From the NCBI GenBank assembly GCA_900766775.1, contig CAAFXN010000040.1, forward strand, positions 1 to 14,266: a stretch of DNA of 14,266 bases, read 5' to 3'. The DNA comes from Bacteroidales bacterium. Its GTDB lineage: Bacteria > Bacteroidota > Bacteroidia > Bacteroidales > Paludibacteraceae. Both the position numbers and the translations under genes were made by a program. The notes under the pieces were generated by a model, which was given only the letters and a program-made list of their open reading frames with translations, did no database searches and was not told the origin of the DNA. This document shows positions 6,496-13,732 of this stretch, one piece after another (positions within the stretch are counted from its first letter, which is position 1; every line of letters starts with the position of its first letter).

Positions 6496-8709
6496 ATGAA
6501 AAGAATCTATTCATTAGTTTGTGCGATGATTATGGCGCTGAGCGCTTTCGCACAACAGGAGACGCCGTTGCTCCGTCCGCAAGCAACGGCTACGGAAAAG
6601 CCCTTATCCGCTTTCTCTTTGGTAGAGAAAACTGCCGACAAGGCTGTTTCTTCCCTTTCAGAGACATTGACCAAGATGGCTACTGTGGGCGCTATCGTGC
6701 CTAATTATGCACCGGCGGCAGCAGTGGATACAGTGCAAATCAAGTGTGATATACTGTCGAACTGCTACCGCTCGGCATACGATGGCAACTGGTTCGTGGC
6801 TTTCCGCAGCCTGATTGATTACAGCGAAGACCAATACACCTTCCGCTTTAAGTTTATCAATGGAGACACTATCTCTCCTGCGGGAACATACACCTCGCTC
6901 GACCAATTGGTATTCCCCACTTCTTGGGCAAACCTCGACAAGGACATCGAGTCGCTCTACGACTCTATCAAGTACACAGCGATTGATTTGGTCATGGAAG
7001 AAGACGAGGATGGGGCGCTTTGGCTACATGGTACGGTGAATGGTACTACATGCAACACCAACAAGTCCCGCGTCTTTGTATTAGATTGCCACAACCCCGC
7101 TCCGTTGAGGCCAAAAGCGACCTTAGACATCAACATGGAGGCGAGTCTCGAAAAGTCGTATATCGACTTCTACGACTATACTTTCGCAGGCACTGACTCC
7201 GTTACGGGCTACTATGTACAGATGTGTCCGAGCGTGGATATGGCGAAAATTTTCGCCAACCCGGGACAGGCTTTCACCATCGACCAATACTATATCGACT
7301 GGACCTATACCGGTATCTTCGACTTGTCCTCCGGAGCACCCAAAACGGTAGCGGGTATCATGGAGTGGGACGCTGCAAAGTCCTCCATCATGATGACCGC
7401 TGAGCGCGAGTTCCACCTCCATTGCAACTTCTTGGGTACGGATACCGTGCAGTACAACATCTACATGACTTTGCAACTGCCGGAATATACCGAAGAACCG
7501 ATTGATATTAAGATTACCAATGCAGGCTACATGTCTATGATGGGCTCTTTCCAAATGAGTGGTTACAACTTGGACTATCAGGCGGTGGTTTCCGGTCCCG
7601 ACAAGGTCGGAGTGCCCGAAGACTTGGCTTCGTACAGTGCAATGGTGGCAAAGAAAGGCGAAGACGACAAATGGCTTGTAGCGCGTGCACTCTTCTTTAG
7701 TGCGGCTGAGTTAAGCATGGACGAGGCAGGAAATGCCGTGGTTACTTGTGCCTTCTACGCGAACGATTACAAAGAATATACTTTGGATATGCGTCTTATC
7801 ATCGGAGACCCCGTGGACACTTTGGTACTGAACGACTTCAACGATTGCGAGTACAAGAACGGTCTCGACAAATACCAACAACAGATAATAGAGGGTGTGA
7901 ACGAGAGTGGAGACTACGAAGTAGGTATCCATATCTACAACACCACTGAGGTGGCAGGTGAGTTCGAGATTGGCGTTGACGCCGACGGGTTTATCTACGA
8001 CCTCAATACCGATAAACAACTCAGTTTCATGGACGGTACGGTTACCATCACCATGGATGAGAACATGCATATCACCTGCCACATCAGTGCCAACGCCATG
8101 GATATTGATGTACACCACTATGAACTGACACTACACGCAGAATGGGATAGCGAGTACCTCTCTCCCATTGCATACGACGCTACTGAGGGGGAACTGAATG
8201 CGTCTTTCTATCTGACTGACAACATCGTTGAGGAGAGCTATTTGAGCGATGGTTATCTGTATTTCAAAGTCAGCAATATAGAGCGTGGCGAGGCTTTGGC
8301 ATTGGCAATTTACACCCCCAAGAAAGATAAAGACATCTTTATCCCCGAAGGCACTTATCCTATTGACGAAGGCGAGGACACCTACCGTGTGCAAGCATGC
8401 CCGGGCGTGTGGGACGGCGTTATCTATCCGTCTTACTATGTACATTTAGACTCCGAAGGCAGCATTGTTACGCCTATCTGGGCACTTGTGCGTGGTACTA
8501 TGACCGTGAAGAAGGTCAACAACGAACTCACATTCGTTATCGACGCTATCAACTCATACAAACGCCCCATCCACATTACTTTCAACTGCGATGATACCGC
8601 ATTGCCGTCCACATCGGCAACGGAAGGGGCTACCAAGCGTATTGAGAACGGACAAATCGTGATTTACAAGAACAATAAACGATACACCACGCTCGGACAA
8701 GAACTATAA
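6496..8709 (+). CDS. Secreted multi-module beta-rich protein, 737 aa, paralogue of the upstream gene
   Basis: Unknown function. Signal peptide MKRIYSLVCAMIMALSAFA|Q, then a 55-residue low-complexity segment rich in Ala, Thr and Ser (about 21-76) that the upstream paralogue lacks. About five beta-rich modules follow (near 77-205, 206-332, 333-438, 440-555, 556-698). The last aligns well with that of the upstream protein: FIPEGTYPI (615-623), PIWALVRGTMTV (660-671) and NSYKRPIHI (686-694). The protein ends with the shared tail KRIENGQIVIYKNNKRYTTLG (714-734). It is the second gene of the operon and is followed by the hairpin at 8731-8764. No catalytic motif is visible, so binding, adhesion or a structural role is more likely than enzymatic activity. 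That is an inference from repeat architecture only. Confidence 0.87.
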   Translation: MKRIYSLVCAMIMALSAFAQQETPLLRPQATATEKPLSAFSLVEKTADKAVSSLSETLTKMATVGAIVPNYAPAAAVDTVQIKCDILSNCYRSAYDGNWFVAFRSLIDYSEDQYTFRFKFINGDTISPAGTYTSLDQLVFPTSWANLDKDIESLYDSIKYTAIDLVMEEDEDGALWLHGTVNGTTCNTNKSRVFVLDCHNPAPLRPKATLDINMEASLEKSYIDFYDYTFAGTDSVTGYYVQMCPSVDMAKIFANPGQAFTIDQYYIDWTYTGIFDLSSGAPKTVAGIMEWDAAKSSIMMTAEREFHLHCNFLGTDTVQYNIYMTLQLPEYTEEPIDIKITNAGYMSMMGSFQMSGYNLDYQAVVSGPDKVGVPEDLASYSAMVAKKGEDDKWLVARALFFSAAELSMDEAGNAVVTCAFYANDYKEYTLDMRLIIGDPVDTLVLNDFNDCEYKNGLDKYQQQIIEGVNESGDYEVGIHIYNTTEVAGEFEIGVDADGFIYDLNTDKQLSFMDGTVTITMDENMHITCHISANAMDIDVHHYELTLHAEWDSEYLSPIAYDATEGELNASFYLTDNIVEESYLSDGYLYFKVSNIERGEALALAIYTPKKDKDIFIPEGTYPIDEGEDTYRVQACPGVWDGVIYPSYYVHLDSEGSIVTPIWALVRGTMTVKKVNNELTFVIDAINSYKRPIHITFNCDDTALPSTSATEGATKRIENGQIVIYKNNKRYTTLGQEL

Positions 8710-8730
8710 GACGCTTGCCCAAAAACAAAT

Positions 8731-8764
8731 AGAGGCTGCCTAACGCAACGGTTAGGCAGCCTCT
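8731..8764. terminator. 14-bp hairpin, bidirectional terminator
   Basis: AGAGGCTGCCTAAC (8731-8744) pairs perfectly with 8751-8764 around a six-base loop. On the minus strand it is followed by ATTTGTTTTT, a good U-tract for ending the HAD/M20 operon. On the plus strand the tail TCTTAT is weaker but adequate for the secreted-protein operon ending at 8709. Confidence 0.87.
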
Positions 8765-8814
8765 TCTTATCTGAAAAGAACTTTACGAGTTCATCGGTCT
8801 GCTTTGTCTTCACC

Positions 8815-8828
8815 ACTTGAAACTTGAA
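8815..8828. repeat. Short heptamer repeat (ACTTGAA x2)
   Basis: Two exact copies of ACTTGAA, then the degenerate ACTTTTTGAA, in the gap downstream of the M20 gene. It is another short-period array at a gene border, like those at 770, 11535 and 13694. Confidence 0.4.
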
Positions 8829-8843
8829 ACTTTTTGAAGCACC

Positions 8844-10214
8844 TTACTTTGTCAAGTGCTTGTAGAACTCCACTACGGCAACAATTCCGTTTTCCCATAC
8901 CTCCAAGTCCATGGACTCATTGGGCGAGTGGATGGCATTCTTTTCCAGACCAAAGCCCATCAGTATCGTCTTCACACCCAGCACTCGCTCAAAGGACGAG
9001 ATGATAGGTATAGAACCACCGCGGCGGGCAGCGAGCGGACGCTTGCCGAAGCCTATCTCAAACCCTTTCTCTGCGGCTTGGTACGCTGGGATATCTATCG
9101 GACACACATAGCCTTGACCGCCGTGCATGGGCGTTACCTCCACACGAACGCCTTGTGGAGCAATGGATTGTAGGTATTCGACCATACGCTGAGATATCTC
9201 TTCATGGTCTTGGTCGGCAACTAAGCGGCAGGAAATCTTGGCAAAGGCCTTGCTCGGCAGTACGGTCTTGCTCCCTTCACCCTCATAGCCGCCCCATATG
9301 CCGCAGATGTCGAACGACGGTCGGCACGAGTTGCGCTCAAGGGTGGAGTAGCCTTCCTCACCGGCAAGGGCGTCCACACCTATGGCTTGCTTATATTGTT
9401 GCTCATCGAAAGGTATGCACGCTATCATCTCGCGCTCTGCCGAGGGAATGGGCAGCACGCGGTCATAGAAATGAGGAACTGTTATCCGCCCATGCTCATC
9501 CACCACTTGGCTCAACATCTCGCACAGCGCATTGATTGGGTTCTTCACAGCGCCGCCGAAATGCCCCGAGTGTAAGTCGCGATTGGGACCCGTTACCTCC
9601 ACTTGCCAATACGCCAACCCGCGCAGACCCGTCGTGATGGAAGGCGTGTCCTTCCCTATCATCGAAGTATCGGATACAAGGATGATATCACAGCGCAGCA
9701 GGTCTTTGTGTTGCGTGATAAAATGCTCCAACGATGGGCTTCCTATCTCCTCTTCCCCCTCAAAGAGGAACTTGACTTGGCAGTTCATCAGTCCGTGTTT
9801 CACAAGATACTCAAACGCCTTCACCTGTATCATCGCCTGCCCCTTATCATCGTCTGCACCGCGGGCGAAGAGACGGGGCGTACCGTCCACCTCGCGCACC
9901 TCCGGCTCCCATGGGTCGCTCTGCCATAGTTCCAATGGCTCTACGGGCATAACATCATAGTGCGAATAGACGAGGACGGTCTGCGTATGCTGATTAGGCG
10001 TATACTCGGCGTACACAAACGGATTACCCTCCGAGGGCATTATCTCTGCATGTTGTGCGCCTGCTTCCAGCAGCAACTCACGCCACCGCTCGGCGCACCG
10101 TAACATGTCTGCACGATGTTCTTCCTGACAACTCACACTTGGAATGCGAAGCAGGCTCGCCCATTCCTCCATAAAACGCTCGCGATGCGCCGCTATGTAT
10201 TCACGTATCTCCAT
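8844..10214 (-). CDS. M20-family dipeptidase (metallopeptidase)
   Basis: A 456-residue cytoplasmic metallohydrolase of the M20 carnosinase/dipeptidase type; the length is normal. Expected active-site motifs are all present: SHYDV with metal ligand H85 and D87; RGADDDKG with the bridging Asp at about D122; EGEEEIGS with the catalytic Glu at about E155 and metal ligand E156; SDTSM with D182; DLHSGHFGG with H215 in the lid/dimer domain; and NAIHSPNE with H429. The likely activity is cleavage of dipeptides or short peptides, consistent with amino-acid use by a gut-type anaerobe. Specific substrates cannot be told. The gene starts 12 bases after the HAD gene's stop on the same strand, so the two are co-transcribed. 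There is no signal peptide. Confidence 0.94.
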   Translation of the reverse strand: MEIREYIAAHRERFMEEWASLLRIPSVSCQEEHRADMLRCAERWRELLLEAGAQHAEIMPSEGNPFVYAEYTPNQHTQTVLVYSHYDVMPVEPLELWQSDPWEPEVREVDGTPRLFARGADDDKGQAMIQVKAFEYLVKHGLMNCQVKFLFEGEEEIGSPSLEHFITQHKDLLRCDIILVSDTSMIGKDTPSITTGLRGLAYWQVEVTGPNRDLHSGHFGGAVKNPINALCEMLSQVVDEHGRITVPHFYDRVLPIPSAEREMIACIPFDEQQYKQAIGVDALAGEEGYSTLERNSCRPSFDICGIWGGYEGEGSKTVLPSKAFAKISCRLVADQDHEEISQRMVEYLQSIAPQGVRVEVTPMHGGQGYVCPIDIPAYQAAEKGFEIGFGKRPLAARRGGSIPIISSFERVLGVKTILMGFGLEKNAIHSPNESMDLEVWENGIVAVVEFYKHLTK

Positions 10215-10226
10215 AATATAATAAGG

Positions 10227-10898
10227 TTATTGCTCGTTTATTTCTCGTACTATTGCCGGTATTTCTTCCGCATGTTCAAGCAGATAATCGGGCTTCGCTT
10301 CCGCCAACTCGCTCCGACTGCAAAAACCCCATGCACAAGCGGCAATCGGCAAACAGGCATTGCGGGCGGTTGCTATATCGACCAAACTGTCTCCCACGTA
10401 TAGTGCCTTGCCCGATGTATCTTGCAGCGCTGCGAATATGTTGTGCACAATTTGCGGATTAGGCTTGCGCTCCACACCCTCGCGCTCCCCATACACCACG
10501 TCAAAAGTCTCGGGGAAGAAGTGCGCAACCAATTTCGCGGTGGCCTCTTGGTACTTATTGGACGCTACGGCCAACCGATGTCCATCCGCTTTCAGCGCAC
10601 CCAGCATCTCCACTATGCCTTCATACGGACGTGTCAGGTCCAGATTATGGGCATTGTAGTAGGGGATAAACTCGCTCCGCATGCGCTGAATCAGTTCGTG
10701 TGTTCGATTGCACGAAGTCTTCGCCTCTGCGGGAAGAGCGCGTTCTATCAACTTATTCACACCGTTACCCACCAACCGAGGGTATTCATCCAACGAGTGA
10801 GTAGGGTAACCCAACGCCTTCAACGCATGGTTACAAGCGGTTCCCAAGTCGGCTATGGTGTTGAGTAGAGTGCCGTCCAAATCAAAAATCACAAGCAT
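10227..10898 (-). CDS. HAD-superfamily hydrolase, phosphoglycolate phosphatase-like
   Basis: A 223-residue HAD subfamily I phosphatase with all four motifs: I, FDLDGTLLNT with nucleophile D6 and D8; II, VASNK with S113; III, ERKPNP with K145; IV, VGDSLVDIATA with D170 and D174. A helical cap of about 65 residues lies between motifs I and II, as in phosphoglycolate phosphatase (Gph). Related members also act on other small phosphates such as pyrophosphate or sugar phosphates, so the substrate is uncertain. It is the first gene of an operon with the M20 dipeptidase. The start is secure: a consensus GAAGGAGGT lies seven bases upstream of the ATG at 10898. Confidence 0.93.
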   Translation of the reverse strand: MLVIFDLDGTLLNTIADLGTACNHALKALGYPTHSLDEYPRLVGNGVNKLIERALPAEAKTSCNRTHELIQRMRSEFIPYYNAHNLDLTRPYEGIVEMLGALKADGHRLAVASNKYQEATAKLVAHFFPETFDVVYGEREGVERKPNPQIVHNIFAALQDTSGKALYVGDSLVDIATARNACLPIAACAWGFCSRSELAEAKPDYLLEHAEEIPAIVREINEQ

Positions 10899-10905
10899 AT
10901 TTTGT

Positions 10906-10914
10906 ACCTCCTTC
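10906..10914 (-). promoter_or_regulatory. Consensus Shine-Dalgarno of the HAD gene
   Basis: On the minus strand GAAGGAGGT is followed after seven bases by ATG at 10898. It fully complements the 16S rRNA 3' end and is the only strong Shine-Dalgarno I see in the window; the other starts have weak or no matches, as usual in Bacteroidetes. Confidence 0.85.
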
Positions 10915-10932
10915 TATGAATAAAACAAGACT

Positions 10933-10954
10933 CTCGCAGCCGTCTCTCTGCGAG
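10933..10954 (-). other. Small stem-loop in the HAD operon leader
   Basis: CTCGCAG (10933-10939) pairs with CTGCGAG (10948-10954) around an eight-base loop, between the promoter and the Shine-Dalgarno of the HAD gene. It has no U-tract on the minus strand, so it is not a terminator. It may stabilise the 5' end of the mRNA or be incidental. Confidence 0.4.
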
Positions 10955-10973
10955 TCCGACTGAATAAGTGTTG

Positions 10974-11005
10974 CAAAGGTACGGATTATTTTTGAAACGA
11001 CCAAG
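10974..11005 (-). promoter_or_regulatory. Promoter of the HAD/M20 operon
   Basis: On the minus strand CTTG (11002-11005) and TACCTTTG (10974-10981) are separated by 20 bases, giving a leader of about 65-70 bases before the start at 10898. Confidence 0.82.
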
Positions 11006-11106
11006 TTTTTTTCTCTTTTGCAATGTTTTTTCTGCAAAAAGCCTCCCCGCTATGCCGCCGCACGCCCTCCGCTTGCTACGCATACAGAACAAAAAAGCCA
11101 TTTTTA

Positions 11107-11138
11107 TTTGCATAGTTCAGAAAAAAGTAGTACCTTTG
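11107..11138 (+). promoter_or_regulatory. Promoter of the riboswitch-nrdDG transcript
   Basis: TTTG (11107-11110), a 20-base spacer and TACCTTTG (11131-11138) match the Bacteroidetes consensus. The expected transcription start near 11145 falls just before the first stem of the cobalamin aptamer at 11158. A near copy of its 3' part is found at 14236-14266. Confidence 0.88.
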
Positions 11139-11157
11139 CACCGTGTTTTTAGAAACG

Positions 11158-11334
11158 AATAGTAGGTATCAGGAGTAACGCCCTGATTGAAAAGGGAATA
11201 CGGTGAAAGTCCGTAACAGACCCGCTGCTGTAAGTCCGCACACTCTCTTGTGTGTCATTCGCAAAAATCCACTGATATGGGGCAACCATATTGGGAAGGA
11301 GGCGAAATAGGATAAGTCAGAAGACCTGCCTATT
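11158..11334 (+). ncRNA. Cobalamin riboswitch (B12 element)
   Basis: The conserved parts appear in order. The closing stem P1 forms between AATAGTAGGT (11158-11167) and ACCTGCCTATT (11324-11334). GGTGAAAGTCC lies at 11202-11212 and AGACCCGCTGCTGTAAG at 11218-11234. CCACTG (11269-11274) and GGGAAGG (11293-11299) follow, then the B12 box AGTCAGAAGACCTGCC at 11315-11330. The variable arm CACAC...TGTGTG at about 11240-11255 also folds. Cobalamin riboswitches (AdoCbl/MeCbl-binding RNA) lower expression of the downstream gene when ligand is bound. Here that gene is nrdD, 237 bases further on, with no other gene between. Confidence 0.95.
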
Positions 11335-11371
11335 TTTCCGTTCAGCAACCGCTTTCGAGGAATGAAGCGTG

Positions 11372-11391
11372 AACGAATAGCCTGTAGGGAG
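11372..11391 (+). promoter_or_regulatory. Possible alternative partner of the riboswitch P1 stem
   Basis: AACGAATAG followed by TAGGG (11372-11389) resembles the 5' strand of P1 (AACGAATAG then TAGGT, 11154-11167). It could pair with the 3' P1 strand at 11324-11334 instead, which would give mutually exclusive folds. This is a reading by eye, without folding energies. Confidence 0.35.
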
Positions 11392-11402
11392 GGAACCCTT
11401 GC

Positions 11403-11450
11403 GAATAGAGAGTGGAGAGTTTAGGGCGCAGAATAGAGAGTTGAGTGTTT
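11403..11450 (+). repeat. Imperfect 20-bp direct repeat in the nrdD leader
   Basis: The 20 bases at 11403-11422 (GAATAGAGAGTGGAGAGTTT) recur at 11431-11450 with two mismatches, 28 bases apart, between the aptamer and the leader hairpin. I know no function. Confidence 0.6.
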
Positions 11451-11482
11451 CCCGTTGTCCCAAAGGCACAGCATAGGCATAT

Positions 11483-11516
11483 ACGTTCCGCTTACTCGAA
11501 AGAGTAGGCGGAACGT
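11483..11516 (+). terminator. Terminator-like hairpin in the nrdD leader
   Basis: A 15-bp stem (11483-11497 with 11502-11516, one G-U pair) with a GAAA tetraloop, followed by TTGTGTTATTT. It lies between the cobalamin aptamer and the nrdD start at 11572, where a premature terminator would give ligand-dependent control. It is about 150 bases from the aptamer, which is long for a direct switch, and no obvious antiterminator is seen. Confidence 0.65.
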
Positions 11517-11534
11517 TTGTGTTATTTAACTGCT

Positions 11535-11571
11535 CAAATAGTAAATTGTCAAATAGTCAAATAGTCAAATC
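11535..11571. repeat. Octamer repeat (CAAATAGT) abutting the nrdD start codon
   Basis: CAAATAGT at 11535-11542, a degenerate unit, then CAAATAGT at 11550-11557 and 11558-11565 and a partial CAAATC reaching the ATG at 11572. It occupies the place of a ribosome binding site; no Shine-Dalgarno is present. A-rich, unstructured sequence here could help initiation, as is often seen in Bacteroidetes. Confidence 0.7.
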
Positions 11572-13662
11572 ATGGACACTTTCATCATCAAACGAGACGG
11601 GAAGCAGGAGCCTTTCTCTATCGACAAAATCAAGAATGCCATCTCTAAGGCATTCATCGCATCAGGCACGTTTGCTACGGAAGAAACCCTTGCCGCTTTG
11701 CTCTCGCGCCTTCGTATCCACAGCGGCATAAGCGTCGAGGAAATCCAGAACCAAGTGGAAGTAGCGCTCATGGCGGAGCACTACTACACCGTGGCGAAGA
11801 ACTATATGATTTACCGCCACCGCCATACCAAAGACCGCGAGACCTTGGAGAAACTCGACTTCCTCATCCACTACTGCTCTGCTACCAACGCCGCCACGGG
11901 CAGCAAGTACGATGCCAACGCCAATGTGGAGAAGAAGAACATCGCCACGCTCATCGGTGAACTGCCCAAGAGCAACTACATCCGCCTCAATCGCCGTATG
12001 CTCTGCGACCGCATAGAGAAGATGTACGGCAAGGAGTTGGCGGACAAATACATCACCCTGCTCAAGCAGCACTTCATCTACAAGAACGACGAGACCTCGC
12101 TTGCCAACTATTGCGCCAGCATTACCATGTATCCTTGGCTGCTCGAAGGCACGAAGCCCATCGGCGGCAATGCTACCGCACCTACCAACCTCAAGTCATT
12201 CTGCGGCGGGTTCATCAACATGGTCTTCATGGTTTCTTCCATGTTGTCCGGCGCCTGCGCTACACCCGAGTTCCTCATGTACATGAACTACTTTATTGAA
12301 CAGGAGTACGGCGACGACTACTACCTGCGTGCGGATGAAGTGGTGGACCTGTCGAAGAAAAAACGCACGATAGACAAGGTCATCACCGACTGTTTCCAGC
12401 AGGTAGTCTATTCCATCAACCAGCCTTCGGGTGCCCGCAACTTCCAGTCCGTCTTTTGGAATATCAGTTACTACGACCGCTACTATTTCGAGAGTATCTT
12501 CGGCGAGTTCCGTTTCCCGAACGGCGACCGCCCGCATTGGGACTCGCTCAATTGGTTGCAGAAGCGTTTCATGCGCTGGTTCAATGCCGAGCGTACCCGT
12601 GCCGTACTCACGTTCCCTGTGGAGACGATGGCGCTGCTCAGCGAGGACGGCGATATCAAGGACAAGGAGTATGCCGACTTCACCGCGCAGATGTACGCCG
12701 AGGGGCACTCTTTCTTCACCTACCTGAGCGACAATGCCGACTCGCTCGCCTCCTGCTGCCGACTGCGCAACGAAATCACAGACAACGGCTTCTCCTACAC
12801 CCTCGGCGCGGGAGGAGTCAGCACGGGCTCCAAGAGTGTGCTGACCATCAACCTTAATCGCGCCGTGCAATACGCCGTGCGCAACCATATCCCTTACCAA
12901 CAATATATAGAGGAGGTTGTTGACCTCATGCACAAGGTGCAACTTGCCTACAACGAGAACCTCAAGCAACTGCAGCAACAGGGCATGCTCCCCCTCTTCG
13001 ATTCGGGCTTTATCAACCTTAGCCGCCAGTATCTGACCATCGGAGTGAACGGCATGGTCGAGGCGGCGGAGTTCTTGGGCATACCCATCAACGATAATCC
13101 CCGCTACGAGACCTTCGTGCAGACGGTGCTCGGCACGATAGAGCGCCTCAACAAGGCGTATCGCTCCAAGGAGATTCTCTTCAACTGCGAGATGATTCCC
13201 GCCGAGAATGTCGGAGTGAAGCATGCCAAGTGGGATAGGGAAGACGGCTATGTCGTGCCGCGAGACTGCTACAACAGTTATTTCTACATCGTGGAAGACA
13301 CCACGCTCAACGTGCTTGACAAGTTCCGTCTCCACGGCAGAAAGTATGTAGAGCACCTCACGGGCGGCTCTGCGCTGCATTGCAACTTGGAGGAACACCT
13401 CTCGCAGCCCCAGTATCGCAACCTCCTCCGTGTGGCAGCGCAGGAAGGAACCAACTACTTCACTTTCAACATCCCCAATACGGCTTGCAACGATTGCGGG
13501 CATATAGACAAGCGCTACCTGCACCAATGCCCCGTCTGCGGCAGTCAAAATGTGGACTATCTTACGCGTATCATCGGCTACCTGAAGCGAATCAGCAATT
13601 TCTCCGAGCCTCGCCAGCAGGAAGCCGCCCGCCGCTACTATGCGAAGGGTGTCTCTCTCTGA
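11572..13662 (+). CDS. nrdD: Anaerobic (class III) ribonucleoside-triphosphate reductase
   Basis: A 696-residue glycyl-radical enzyme that makes deoxyribonucleoside triphosphates from ribonucleotides without oxygen, in the cytoplasm, after activation by NrdG. An ATP-cone allosteric domain is at about residues 3-95 (FIIKRDGKQEPFSIDKI). The ten-stranded barrel follows; the likely thiyl-radical cysteine is C395 or C396 in SLASCCRLR. A four-cysteine zinc site is C639, C642, C653 and C656 (CNDC, CPVC). The glycyl radical residue is G669 in TRIIGYLKRI, near the C-terminus as expected. All key residues are present, so it should be active. The start is the ATG at 11572, directly after an octamer repeat. 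It is preceded by a cobalamin riboswitch and followed 70 bases later by nrdG. Confidence 0.97.
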   Translation: MDTFIIKRDGKQEPFSIDKIKNAISKAFIASGTFATEETLAALLSRLRIHSGISVEEIQNQVEVALMAEHYYTVAKNYMIYRHRHTKDRETLEKLDFLIHYCSATNAATGSKYDANANVEKKNIATLIGELPKSNYIRLNRRMLCDRIEKMYGKELADKYITLLKQHFIYKNDETSLANYCASITMYPWLLEGTKPIGGNATAPTNLKSFCGGFINMVFMVSSMLSGACATPEFLMYMNYFIEQEYGDDYYLRADEVVDLSKKKRTIDKVITDCFQQVVYSINQPSGARNFQSVFWNISYYDRYYFESIFGEFRFPNGDRPHWDSLNWLQKRFMRWFNAERTRAVLTFPVETMALLSEDGDIKDKEYADFTAQMYAEGHSFFTYLSDNADSLASCCRLRNEITDNGFSYTLGAGGVSTGSKSVLTINLNRAVQYAVRNHIPYQQYIEEVVDLMHKVQLAYNENLKQLQQQGMLPLFDSGFINLSRQYLTIGVNGMVEAAEFLGIPINDNPRYETFVQTVLGTIERLNKAYRSKEILFNCEMIPAENVGVKHAKWDREDGYVVPRDCYNSYFYIVEDTTLNVLDKFRLHGRKYVEHLTGGSALHCNLEEHLSQPQYRNLLRVAAQEGTNYFTFNIPNTACNDCGHIDKRYLHQCPVCGSQNVDYLTRIIGYLKRISNFSEPRQQEAARRYYAKGVSL

Positions 13663-13693
13663 TGCTTCCAAGTAGGGTAGAGCATACGCCCTC

Positions 13694-13732
13694 TTAATTC
13701 CTAATTCCTAATTCCTCATTCCTCATTCAAAA
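13694..13732. repeat. Heptamer repeat array between nrdD and nrdG
   Basis: Successive heptamers TTAATTC, CTAATTC, CTAATTC, CTCATTC, CTCATTC, then AAAAT, fill almost the whole gap before the nrdG start. Each unit differs from its neighbour by at most one base. A two-unit member of the same family is at 1-20. Confidence 0.75.

Noticed and set aside
2133..8709. Classic type IX secretion C-terminal domain on the three exported proteins
   Set aside because: The tails lack the usual long domain of about 70-80 residues with a terminal K-G-x-Y-[IV] and basic end. They may be a variant, so I report them only as a shared motif.
2133..8709. SusC/SusD-type polysaccharide utilisation locus
   Set aside because: No TonB-dependent transporter, SusD-like lipoprotein, glycoside hydrolase or lipobox is present; only a weak resemblance to SusE/SusF modules is seen.
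12196..13671. A 491-residue open frame on the minus strand opposite nrdD
   Set aside because: It is antisense to a clear, complete nrdD with all catalytic residues. It has no recognisable domain and arises from the high-GC codon bias of nrdD.
13694..13732. Possible CRISPR array
   Set aside because: Units are 7 bp and directly adjacent with no spacers. The arrays at 770 and 11535 fail for the same reason.
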